Positions 50,954 to 59,735 of a stretch of DNA of 64,000 nt are shown here, one piece after another. The stretch covers positions 1-64,000 of the forward strand of contig JAISNY010000012.1 of assembly GCA_031275995.1 (NCBI GenBank), read 5' to 3'. The notes beneath the pieces were generated by a model that was not told the DNA's origin, did not search any database, and saw only the letters and a list, made by a program, of their open reading frames with translations. The translations under genes and the position numbers were made by a program. The first letter of the stretch is position 1. Each line of letters opens with the position of its first letter. The stretch comes from Oscillospiraceae bacterium (lineage in GTDB: Bacteria; Bacillota; Clostridia; Oscillospirales; Acutalibacteraceae).

Positions 50954-51683
50954 TAAGATATCAAAAATTATAATGGGAAGGAAACCCGTATTGGAAGCGA
51001 TTAATTCCGGAAAGGAAATTAATTTTGTAACTAATTCGGTTAAAATTCCTAAAGAGTTATTTGATGCCATAAAAAAACGAGGAATTTTGATCAAGAAATC
51101 TGATAAAAGGAAATTGGATTTTTTAACTAATAACGGAAACCATCAAGGTATTGTTGCACAGTTGTGTTCTAAAAGTTATTCTGATATTAATAAAATTTTA
51201 GAAATTTCAAATCAAAAAAATGAACCTAATTTTTTGCTGATTCTTGATAGAATTCAAGACCCTCAAAATTTAGGTGCAATAATAAGAACCGCTGAATGCA
51301 TGGGAGTTCATGGGGTTGTAATTTGTAAACATGAGGCAGCCGCTTTAACGGAAAGCGTTGCAAAAGCTTCAGCGGGAGCGATTGAACACATTTTGGTTGC
51401 GCGTGAAACAAATCTTTCACGTACAATCGATTTTTTAAAAAAACGTGGTGTTTGGATCTTGGGAACTGATTCTTCTGGTGTTGATTTTACAAGTATACCA
51501 AAGAATATTTTTTCGGGTTCGGTTGCTTTGGTAATCGGTTCTGAAGGCTATGGAATAAGTCGACTTATAAAAGAAAAGTGTGATTTTATGCTTTCAATAT
51601 CTCTGAGAGGTAAAATAAATTCGTTGAATGTTTCAGTTGCATGTGGGATTTTTTTGCAAAGAATTTCTGAATATCGGCTATAG
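50946..51683 (+). CDS. rlmB: 23S rRNA 2'-O-methyltransferase (TrmH/SpoU family, RlmB-like)
   Basis: GRKPVLEAINSGKEI, LDRIQDPQNLGAIIRTAECMGVHGV, VIGSEGYGISRL, SLNVSVACGI. Confidence 0.92.
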   Translation: MADKISKIIMGRKPVLEAINSGKEINFVTNSVKIPKELFDAIKKRGILIKKSDKRKLDFLTNNGNHQGIVAQLCSKSYSDINKILEISNQKNEPNFLLILDRIQDPQNLGAIIRTAECMGVHGVVICKHEAAALTESVAKASAGAIEHILVARETNLSRTIDFLKKRGVWILGTDSSGVDFTSIPKNIFSGSVALVIGSEGYGISRLIKEKCDFMLSISLRGKINSLNVSVACGIFLQRISEYRL

Positions 51684-51818
51684 TTTTGAAATTAACGACA
51701 TTTTTATAGAAAATTCAACAAAGTACATTTAGGACATGCATTAAAATGAACTCGTTTTATTTTTAAGGCTCAAGGATGTGGGTTTGGTTAGAATGGTTTT
51801 TAAAATTAAGCTTAAAGG

Positions 51819-52145
51819 GTGAGGTTTATGTCACTTAAAGTAAAAGGGGTAGAATTAATTCTTAAAAATCATGAACTTTTAGCAAAATTAAGCGGCGATA
51901 TAGATCAGCACTCTGCTAAAGGTATGAGGGATGAAATCGATTTAGCAATCAAAGATTTTCGTCCTTTGTTATTAATTTTAGATTTTGGTGATGTAAAGTT
52001 TATGGACAGTTCTGGCATCGGGTTGATTATGGGGCGTTACAATTTAGCAAAGTCTTATGGTGCGTCGCTTAAAATTCAAAACGTTTCACCTCGTCTTGAA
52101 AAAATTATTAAACTTGCGGGTGTTGGCATTCTCGGAGTTTTATAG
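51819..52145 (+). CDS. spoIIAA: Anti-sigma F factor antagonist
   Basis: STAS domain with KFMDSSGIGLIMGRY; synteny. Confidence 0.94.
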   Translation: MRFMSLKVKGVELILKNHELLAKLSGDIDQHSAKGMRDEIDLAIKDFRPLLLILDFGDVKFMDSSGIGLIMGRYNLAKSYGASLKIQNVSPRLEKIIKLAGVGILGVL

Positions 52146-52177
52146 ACTTTTAAAATTTTGGAGGAAATAGGGAATAT

Positions 52178-52630
52178 ATGAAAGATATTGTGAACGAAGT
52201 AAATATTAGTTTTTTAAGCAAATCATGTAACGAATCATTTGCAAGAGCAACAATTTCTGCCTTTGTCGCGCAGTTAGACCCTACGATAGACGAGCTTACA
52301 GATATAAAGACTGCGGTTTCGGAAGCTGTGACTAATTGCATTGCACATGGCTATCAAAATGAGTTCGGAATGGTTTACATAACGGCACAGATTTTTTTTG
52401 GAGGTCACGTGGTGATAAAGATAAAAGATCGCGGCTGTGGGATAGAAAATGTGAAACAAGCTATGGAGCCACTTTTTACAACTGGTGGCAACGAGCGTTC
52501 GGGCCTAGGTTTTGCTGTGATGCAAAGTTTCATGGATAAAATCCATGTTAGTTCCAAGCCTCAAAGAGGAACGACTGTAACGCTTGAAAAGTTTATAATA
52601 CGCCGATCGGTGAAGAATGAAATCCAGTAA
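52178..52630 (+). CDS. spoIIAB: Anti-sigma F factor
   Basis: AVSEAVTNCIAHGYQ, RGCGIENV, ERSGLGFAVMQSFMD. Confidence 0.95.
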   Translation: MKDIVNEVNISFLSKSCNESFARATISAFVAQLDPTIDELTDIKTAVSEAVTNCIAHGYQNEFGMVYITAQIFFGGHVVIKIKDRGCGIENVKQAMEPLFTTGGNERSGLGFAVMQSFMDKIHVSSKPQRGTTVTLEKFIIRRSVKNEIQ

Positions 52631-53270
52631 TGACATCGTTGAAAGAAATCTTGGTTTAGTTAGGCTTTGTGCGAACAAATTTAAGGGCAGAGGCCTTGAG
52701 TATGATGATCTTTATCAGGCGGGGTGCGCCGGATTGGTAAAATCTTCCAAGGCTTTTGATGAAAGTCGTGGGATAAAATTTTCGAGTTATGCGGTGCCGG
52801 TAATTTTGGGTGAAATTAAGCAGCTTTTCAGAGAAAATACTCAAGTCAAGGTTAGCCGGCCAGTTAAAGAACTTGCTTGCAAAATAGAAAGAGAAAGAAA
52901 AAATTTTGTAATGTCGCATCAAACCGAACCTACTATTGGGGAGCTTTCTGAAATTCTTGGAGTAGATCAAGAAAAAATTTTAGAAGCCTCCGATGCTTTG
53001 CGTCCGGCGATTTCTTTAACATCACAAGGTGAGGGTGAATTTTTTGACTTTGATATCCCTGTGCAATTTGATGATGAAAAAATTTCAGAAAAAGTTACCA
53101 TTGAAATGGCGCTTCAATTACTGGATGAAAATGATAAAAAAATAGTTCATCTAAGGTTTTTTTTATTAAAAACGCAGTCGGATTCGGCGAAAATTTTAGG
53201 AATGACACAAGTTCAGGTTTCACGTCGAGAAAAATTAATATTAAAAAACTTGAGAAAAATACTTTCATGA
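52617..53270 (+). CDS. sigF: RNA polymerase sigma-F factor
   Basis: NLGLVRLCANKFKGRGLEYDDLYQAGCAGLVKSSKAFDESRGIKFSSYAVPVILGEIKQLFREN; synteny. Confidence 0.95.
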   Translation: MKSSNDIVERNLGLVRLCANKFKGRGLEYDDLYQAGCAGLVKSSKAFDESRGIKFSSYAVPVILGEIKQLFRENTQVKVSRPVKELACKIERERKNFVMSHQTEPTIGELSEILGVDQEKILEASDALRPAISLTSQGEGEFFDFDIPVQFDDEKISEKVTIEMALQLLDENDKKIVHLRFFLLKTQSDSAKILGMTQVQVSRREKLILKNLRKILS

Positions 53271-53517
53271 AGTTTGTCTCAGAAAACCAGAATAGAAGAG
53301 AAGTATAGTTTATCTGTGAAATAATCAATATTAAAAAATCTGAAGGAAACAATTTGCTGAAATTTGTTTTCAAAAACCAACAAAAGCGGGAGGTTCTAGA
53401 AACATATTCTACCTAAGGACTTAAGATTTCTTCATTTTTAGATTAAATGATAAGACATTTATACAGTTTTAAAATCCGTATCTTGAAAGGAAAACACAGA
53501 CAAAAAACTTTTGAGCA

Positions 53518-54348
53518 TTAATCTAATGCCTGGCCTGAAAAAACTCTTTTAAAAGCATCAATATTATTATTTATGCCGTTTGCATTTCCATAAATGGCGA
53601 AGTGAACGTTTTTAAAATAATCTTTCATATGTTCTGTGATTAGTATTTGATAAAATGCCCTTGCTACAAGATCCGGACTATTACCAAAGACACCGCAACC
53701 CCAAGCACCTAAAATGATGTTAGGAACTCTGTAATATGCAAACGCAGAAATAACCGTCCTAACACGAATTAACATCTCTGATTCAGCATTAAACCTCCCT
53801 TCATTATTATCCACTGCAGCGGCACTACACACCAATACTTTTTTTTGTCTTGTTTCAGGGAGATCATAATGTCCTTCTTTAAGTATTGTAACGTCATCCG
53901 ACATTACAACGCGCCGCTCATTTTCTGGATATTCGGGTTTGTTTAATTCGTAAAAATTTGTAACACTTGGATCTCTTAAAAATGTCAAAAGATTAGTCTG
54001 GCTGCAAATTGCTCCTTCTTGTGCGCCTCCTGGCGCGTGAGCATTGGCAAAATTAAGTATCCCGACTTTTTCGCGTAAATTTAACGCTGCAGAAATGCAG
54101 TCTCCGTCATAAATACGAATAATAGTAGAATAATGTGCAGAATGAGGTATGACAGATGGTATTTGTTCAGCATTTGGATTGGGTTCGAGCGATAAAATCC
54201 TTGAACGTGTTGAAGCCGTAGGGTTAGGGTTTTGACTCATTGGAGCCTGAAGAGGGTTAGGGTTTCGTCTTATTTGATTTAGTGCAGCCCCACAAAAAAC
54301 TGTAGTAAGGGTCAACAAACCTAACAACATTTTTATATTGTTCTCCAT
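53518..54348 (-). CDS. Predicted exported macrodomain/PARG-like protein (TIGR02452 type)
   Basis: N-terminal hydrophobic MLLGLLTLTTVFCGAAL; DGDCISAALNLREKVGILNFANAHAPGGAQEGAICSQTNLL...NIILGAWGCGVFGNSPDLVARAFYQIL. Confidence 0.8.
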   Translation of the reverse strand: MENNIKMLLGLLTLTTVFCGAALNQIRRNPNPLQAPMSQNPNPTASTRSRILSLEPNPNAEQIPSVIPHSAHYSTIIRIYDGDCISAALNLREKVGILNFANAHAPGGAQEGAICSQTNLLTFLRDPSVTNFYELNKPEYPENERRVVMSDDVTILKEGHYDLPETRQKKVLVCSAAAVDNNEGRFNAESEMLIRVRTVISAFAYYRVPNIILGAWGCGVFGNSPDLVARAFYQILITEHMKDYFKNVHFAIYGNANGINNNIDAFKRVFSGQALD

Positions 54349-54538
54349 TTTTATCCTTCAATTTATTAATCTCATCGGCTGAAAAGCACGAATGTTCATG
54401 ACATTTGGAATAATTTCAATCGCTTAGTGCTCCATTGTAACAATAGAAGCTAATTCCATTAAACAATTTTTATAAAAACTCACACCTGAAACATATCAAA
54501 AAACATCTTGAATTTAAGCACAATACCATTATGATGTA

Positions 54539-54567
54539 ATTTTCTCAAAATATTTCTGATTTGTCAA
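54539..54567 (-). promoter_or_regulatory. Possible sigma-A promoter for exported PARG-like gene
   Basis: Minus strand: TTGACA, 17-nt spacer, GAAAAT (weak -10). Confidence 0.4.
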
Positions 54568-54599
54568 GTGTGAAAAATTTAAATTACTGTTTCACGTTT

Positions 54600-55781
54600 T
54601 CATCTTGTAGGAATTTTCAATTTTTGTCCGGGTTTTATTACGGTGCTTGTTAAACCATTAGCATCCATTATTTCGTGATATCTTTCGGCGTTACCTAAAA
54701 GTTTTAAAGAAATCTCCGAAAGAGTGTCTCCGGATTTGACTGTATAAATGTTGTTTTGATTTGAATTATTTTTAGGAATTTTTAAAATTTGCCCTGCATA
54801 AATTGAATCGTTGCTTAGATTATTTAAGTTTATTATCTCATTATATCTGGACCAAGATCCAAGATATTTTCTAGCGAGAGACCAAAGTGTGTCGCCTCTG
54901 GCTACGCTGTAAAGCGCCCAATTTGTGTTTCGATTTTGTGGAATCAATAACGTTTGACCAGTATGAATAGTTTCGTCAGGCAATTCGTTAACGGTCATTA
55001 TTTCTTTATAATTCTGTCCGTCTCCTGTGAACCTTTGGGAAAGATTCCAAAGTGTATCTCCAACTCTTACAGTATAAAGTACAGGGCCAAGATTTTCTAA
55101 CGATTCTTGACCGTCAGAGGTAGGAGGCGAAGGTACGCTCGGGGTTGAAGGTTCGGAGGGTTGCGATTCTATAGGCTTATTCATTCCGAGATTTTTAATT
55201 TCAGATTCATAATCTTTATACGATATGTCAAGGTCAATATTATTTCCAATTCCATTCACATCTCCGGAATTAGAATATTGCCAAATGCCCACATTTTTAG
55301 TGTAACTTGGAGTCTGTGCCCAATGAGCAAGCCAAATATCCAGATCAGGAATGCGGGAAATGTTTACATAATTCTCAACCCAATTGCTGTTTAAGTAAAC
55401 CATGGGGAAGTAGTTTGATTTTTTCAATTCATTTGTGAATGCAACTATTATGTCTGTGATTTTATCCTTGCCTAAATTTGCAATGGATCGTTCTTCTATG
55501 TCAAGAGCAAGCGGATATTTTAGCTCGAAACCAGAAACTGTGTCTATGAAATGCTTTGCCTCGGCAACAGCTTCGTTTTCATTCATTGCATAGCAATAGT
55601 GATAGGCTCCTGCGGGTATTTTTGTATTTTGTATATTTATTATATTTTCTCTAAATCTGCTGTCGACTCCGCTCTTTCCATAGGAAGATCTTATCATTGC
55701 AAACTTTATTCCTTCTTCGGCGACGCGTGGCCAATCTACAAAACCTTGAAATGCCGAGACGTCAATCCCTTTTAGTTCCAT
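54600..55781 (-). CDS. GH25 lysozyme with three C-terminal LysM domains
   Basis: KGIDVSAFQGFVDWPRVAEEGIKFAMIRSSYG...YPLALDIEE...GIWQYSNSGDVNGIGNNIDLD; three LysM copies (YTVRVGDTLWNLSQRF, YSVARGDTLWSLARKYLG, YTVKSGDTLSEISLKLLG). Confidence 0.94.
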   Translation of the reverse strand: MELKGIDVSAFQGFVDWPRVAEEGIKFAMIRSSYGKSGVDSRFRENIINIQNTKIPAGAYHYCYAMNENEAVAEAKHFIDTVSGFELKYPLALDIEERSIANLGKDKITDIIVAFTNELKKSNYFPMVYLNSNWVENYVNISRIPDLDIWLAHWAQTPSYTKNVGIWQYSNSGDVNGIGNNIDLDISYKDYESEIKNLGMNKPIESQPSEPSTPSVPSPPTSDGQESLENLGPVLYTVRVGDTLWNLSQRFTGDGQNYKEIMTVNELPDETIHTGQTLLIPQNRNTNWALYSVARGDTLWSLARKYLGSWSRYNEIINLNNLSNDSIYAGQILKIPKNNSNQNNIYTVKSGDTLSEISLKLLGNAERYHEIMDANGLTSTVIKPGQKLKIPTR

Positions 55782-56008
55782 TATGATCCTCTCCAAAAAC
55801 ATTCTTGAAATTATCTTATTTAGATAAGAGTGAGAATGACACAAAATTTTTGAAAATCTGAAAATATTGTTTTATGCTTGACCATTAAAATTATTAGCTG
55901 TTTTTACTAAAAATTCAATATACATAAGAAGGTTTTTTAAGATTTATATAACAAATCGTATTCTTAAAGGTTCTCAAATTACTAAGTTGTTGGTACAATT
56001 TTTAGTGG

Positions 56009-57379
56009 GTGGTGATAGTTATTTTAAAATGGACACTACGTTCATTATCCTCATTGCGTGAAATTTATTGTTCTATTCTTTTGGTTTCCTTGCTAGTAAG
56101 AAGCGTTAACCTTTACAGCTTAATTCCCAGTTTTGTAGATTCTTTTATTTTTGGAACTCTTTCTTTGGCCGGAATTATTTTAGCTCTGATCTGCTTTGTT
56201 AAAAATGGATTTAAAAGTTTAAATAAAACTCTTTGTTGTTTTCTGGTCGCCGCATTTGTTTCATGTTTGGTTAATTCCAGGTATGGTATTTTTTCTAATT
56301 TAAGGCTACTTCTTTGGTTGGCCGTGTATTTTTTTCTTGTGTATTCTGAATTTTTAGAAAATAAGAAAATTATTAAAAATTTTGAAAAAATAATTTTAAT
56401 TTTTTCTCTTATGTTTTCGGTAGTTTCAATCATTACTTTTATTTTCCAAACAAATTACATTTTTTACATACAAAATGCTACACGTGAAAGTGCCAGGATG
56501 GATCCTATTCGTTTTGGATTCATAGAGAATCGTCTTTTTGGAATCTATTACAGCCCGAACACAGGTTCTACTCTTTCTTTTGTCGCGATTTTATTTGCTT
56601 TATTTTCTGCAATAAAAAACGAACAAAAAAAGAAAAAATTGTTTAGAGTAAGTTGTATTATCGCAAATTTTGTTTACATAGCGCTTTCGGGGTCAAGAGT
56701 TACTATTTTAACTATGCTTGTAGTGATGTTTCTTGTCTTTTTTGCATATGTAAGCCGCTTTAGTAAATTCAGATTATTTTTAAATGCTTTTATAGCAGTG
56801 ATTTGTTGTGTTGGAGTTTATTTTTCAATACAGTGTGTAAAATTCTCATTTTCATGTATTCCACCGTTTATTTTAAGAATTTTTCATGATTATAATTTTA
56901 AATCTCTAAAAATTGATTTGAACCGAATTGACATAGAAAGTAACCAGGATGTTTCAAATTTACGTTTTAAAATCTGGTTGAGTGCTTTAGATATATTTAA
57001 AACTTCATGGATGTTTGGTGTTTCTCCACGTAATTTAGTCTTTTATGCAAAAGAAGTATTGCCTGAGACATACATTTCCAAAAGCGAATATTTGAGTATT
57101 CACAATACACACATAGGGGTTTTCGTTTGTTTCGGAGTTCTTGGCGTATTTTTCTTTTATTGTTTTTATTTAAAGATTGTTTTTAAAATAATTAAGGGAT
57201 TACGCCGCTTCTTAATGGGCTTGTATTTTATTAATGTAAATACCGAAATTTTAATGCTTGTTTTTATATCTGTTTCTATTTTTTGTTTATTTGAGCCAGA
57301 GATAATATTGGCTAATACTATCTTGGGGGCTGTTTTTTGGCTTTATGCAGGCGAGTTTCTAAAAGAACCGTTGATTTAA
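56009..57379 (+). CDS. Multi-TM O-antigen ligase/polymerase-like protein
   Basis: About 10-12 TM segments with ALSGSRVTILTM and IHNTHIGVFVCFGVLG motifs. Confidence 0.65.
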   Translation: MVIVILKWTLRSLSSLREIYCSILLVSLLVRSVNLYSLIPSFVDSFIFGTLSLAGIILALICFVKNGFKSLNKTLCCFLVAAFVSCLVNSRYGIFSNLRLLLWLAVYFFLVYSEFLENKKIIKNFEKIILIFSLMFSVVSIITFIFQTNYIFYIQNATRESARMDPIRFGFIENRLFGIYYSPNTGSTLSFVAILFALFSAIKNEQKKKKLFRVSCIIANFVYIALSGSRVTILTMLVVMFLVFFAYVSRFSKFRLFLNAFIAVICCVGVYFSIQCVKFSFSCIPPFILRIFHDYNFKSLKIDLNRIDIESNQDVSNLRFKIWLSALDIFKTSWMFGVSPRNLVFYAKEVLPETYISKSEYLSIHNTHIGVFVCFGVLGVFFFYCFYLKIVFKIIKGLRRFLMGLYFINVNTEILMLVFISVSIFCLFEPEIILANTILGAVFWLYAGEFLKEPLI

Positions 57380-57451
57380 TTGTTAAGTAATTTTTTTAAA
57401 AAACAAAATAATCACATCCTCAAATATAGATACGTATGATAAGGTTTAGAG

Positions 57452-58027
57452 GTGGTTATTTTGGCAATCAAAATTTTTATAGATCAAGGTCATAATCCTT
57501 ATGGATTCAATGCAGGGGCTGAAGGTAACGGATTGCGGGAACAAGATATAACATACAGTGTGGGAACTGCACTCGCACAAATTCTTGAGAAAGATTCGCG
57601 TTTTGATGTGCGCGTTTCTCGTGAAATGCCTGATCAAGTGCTTGGCAGTGACAATGCTACCAGTCTTTGTCAACGTGTAGAAAAGGCAAATACTTGGCCA
57701 GCTGATTATTTTGTTAGTGTTCACGCTAATGCAAGTACGAATCCGGATGCTAATGGAAGTGAAGTTTATGTTTATTCTCTTGATACCGCAGCGGCATCCT
57801 TAGCTCAGCCTGTTCTTGATTCCATTGTTTCGGAATTAGGAACTAAAGATAACGGTGTACGACCTAATCCTTCACTTTACGTTTTGCAGAAAACTATGAT
57901 GCCGGCAATTTTAGTTGAGCTTGCATACATAACTAACGTAGAAGATGCTGTAAAACTGCGCGACAAGCAACAAGAGTTTGCCTTAGCCATTTATCATGGA
58001 ATTTTAAAATTTTTTGGTTATGCCTAG
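57452..58027 (+). CDS. N-acetylmuramoyl-L-alanine amidase (Amidase_3)
   Basis: IFIDQGHNPYGFNAGAEGNGLREQDI, FVSVHANAS, PAILVELAYITNVEDA. Confidence 0.92.
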   Translation: MVILAIKIFIDQGHNPYGFNAGAEGNGLREQDITYSVGTALAQILEKDSRFDVRVSREMPDQVLGSDNATSLCQRVEKANTWPADYFVSVHANASTNPDANGSEVYVYSLDTAAASLAQPVLDSIVSELGTKDNGVRPNPSLYVLQKTMMPAILVELAYITNVEDAVKLRDKQQEFALAIYHGILKFFGYA

Positions 58028-58300
58028 CATAAATTTCCGCAAAAAATATTTAAAAAATGCCTTAAGATACTTTGGCCGATTTGTAATTGTGTAAGTTCCA
58101 AATCTTTTGTTCACTTTAGCAAGTGTATAAATATAAAAAGTTATTTTTAGTAAATCTGTATCTAATTTAGGATCCCAAAGGCGTATAAAAACATTCAGAT
58201 AACCTGATTTGTAAACATTTCAAGTTTGGAAGCGTTTGAATTTAAAAATTCCTTAAAATATCCAAATTGACTTTTTTGAAAAATTCTTTAATGTATAAAT

Positions 58301-59164
58301 ATGACTTTGTATAAATTATATAATTTGGGCAGGAAATTTTTATTAAATGACCCTAATTCAGAGGATTACAAAACTGATTTTTTACATATTTTTAAGGAAG
58401 TATTTGGGCTTAGCAGGTTAGATCTTGTTTTCTATGGGAATGAAGATGTCTCTGACAGAGCCTTGGTAGAGCGTTTCTTTGAGATGTTAAAACAAAGACT
58501 TGAGGGAATCCCAGTTCAGTACATTTTAGGGCACTGGAATTTTTTCGATATGGATCTGAAAGTCGGCCAAGGAGTTTTGATCCCGAGAGAGGAGACAGAA
58601 ACCTTGGTTAATTTATGTCTAAAAATTACAAAGCCAAATTCAAAAATCATTGATTTATGTTCCGGATCTGGTGCAATTGCTTTAGCTCTTAAAAAAAATA
58701 TAGGCGCAAAGTGTGAAGTTACTGCTGTTGAAATTTCGAAAAAGGCATTCACGTTTTTACTGGAAAATATAAACCGAAACGGCTTAAGGATCTTAGCTGT
58801 GAACGCTGATATCTTTGATGTCGTCAGCCAATATCAAAATAATTTTTTTGATTTGATTGTTGCTAATCCGCCTTACATTGCGAGTGGGGACATGCTGTTT
58901 TTACAAAACGAAATTAAGTTCGAACCAAAGATTGCCCTCGATGGTGGCCGAAGGGGAATTGTTTATTTTAAAAAGATTATAAAAATATGGTCCGATAAAC
59001 TTAAACCTGGAGGTGTAATGGCATTCGAAGTTGGAAAGAATCAATCTCGCGATGTTTTAACATTGCTAGAAAAAAACGGATTTGAAAACATAGAAATAAT
59101 GAAGGATTTTTACGGGATAGACCGAGCTGTTGCAGGATTTTATAAAGGGGAAAAAACAAAATGA
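58301..59164 (+). CDS. prmC: Release factor glutamine methyltransferase
   Basis: PVQYILGHWNFFDMDLKVGQGVLIPREETETLV, DLCSGSGAIALAL, LIVANPPYIASGDM. Confidence 0.93.
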   Translation: MTLYKLYNLGRKFLLNDPNSEDYKTDFLHIFKEVFGLSRLDLVFYGNEDVSDRALVERFFEMLKQRLEGIPVQYILGHWNFFDMDLKVGQGVLIPREETETLVNLCLKITKPNSKIIDLCSGSGAIALALKKNIGAKCEVTAVEISKKAFTFLLENINRNGLRILAVNADIFDVVSQYQNNFFDLIVANPPYIASGDMLFLQNEIKFEPKIALDGGRRGIVYFKKIIKIWSDKLKPGGVMAFEVGKNQSRDVLTLLEKNGFENIEIMKDFYGIDRAVAGFYKGEKTK

Positions 59165-59255
59165 AGTCGTAATAAAAATCACACGAAAGAACCATAAAAT
59201 ACTACAAATCGGCTTGATGAAATTAAAAAACAAAAATCCATGAAGGGAAAGCAAA

Positions 59256-59708
59256 ATGAAAGCTAAAATAAGAAGGCGAACACAGCGAACTTTAATTATT
59301 TCAGAAATGGCAATTTGCATATCCTTGGCTTTTGTGCTTAATGAATTTTTACCATTTTTTAGAGGTCCAAACGGTGGTTCCATCACACTTGCCCCAGTGC
59401 CTCTTTTTGTATTCGCTTTCAAGCGCGGGGCAAAATTTGGAGCTTTAGCGGGATTTATAATGAGCACATTAAAAATTGCCTTCAAGTTTTACATTCCACC
59501 AAACGCAAACTTTTTTACAATAACAGGTAGCGCATTGCTTGATTACGTAATACCATACGTAGCTTTTGGAGTAGCACCACTGCTGGTAAAAAACAAAACT
59601 AAAAAACAAAAATCTATAACTACCGCAATTGGAGTGCTCGTAACATTTTTAATAAAAGAATTTTCACGATGGATCTCATTTTTATTGATATGGACAACAA
59701 CAAAATAG
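59256..59708 (+). CDS. ECF transporter S component, ThiT-like, apparently C-terminally short
   Basis: EMAICISLAFVLNEFLPFFRGPNGGSITLAPVPLFVFAFKRGAKFGALAGFI...LLDYVIPYVAFG; ends abruptly at WTTTK. Confidence 0.7.
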   Translation: MKAKIRRRTQRTLIISEMAICISLAFVLNEFLPFFRGPNGGSITLAPVPLFVFAFKRGAKFGALAGFIMSTLKIAFKFYIPPNANFFTITGSALLDYVIPYVAFGVAPLLVKNKTKKQKSITTAIGVLVTFLIKEFSRWISFLLIWTTTK

Positions 59709-59735
59709 CTATTGCGAGCATAAATCCACAAATAA

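Noticed and set aside
51740-51818. Possible sigma-H promoter upstream of spoIIAA (aaggatgt...gaatgg)
   Set aside because: Spacing about 4 nt too short for the consensus as I read it.
54218-54266. Telomere-like gggttaggg repeats
   Set aside because: They encode the NPNP repeats of the exported PARG-like protein; too short to be a telomeric element.
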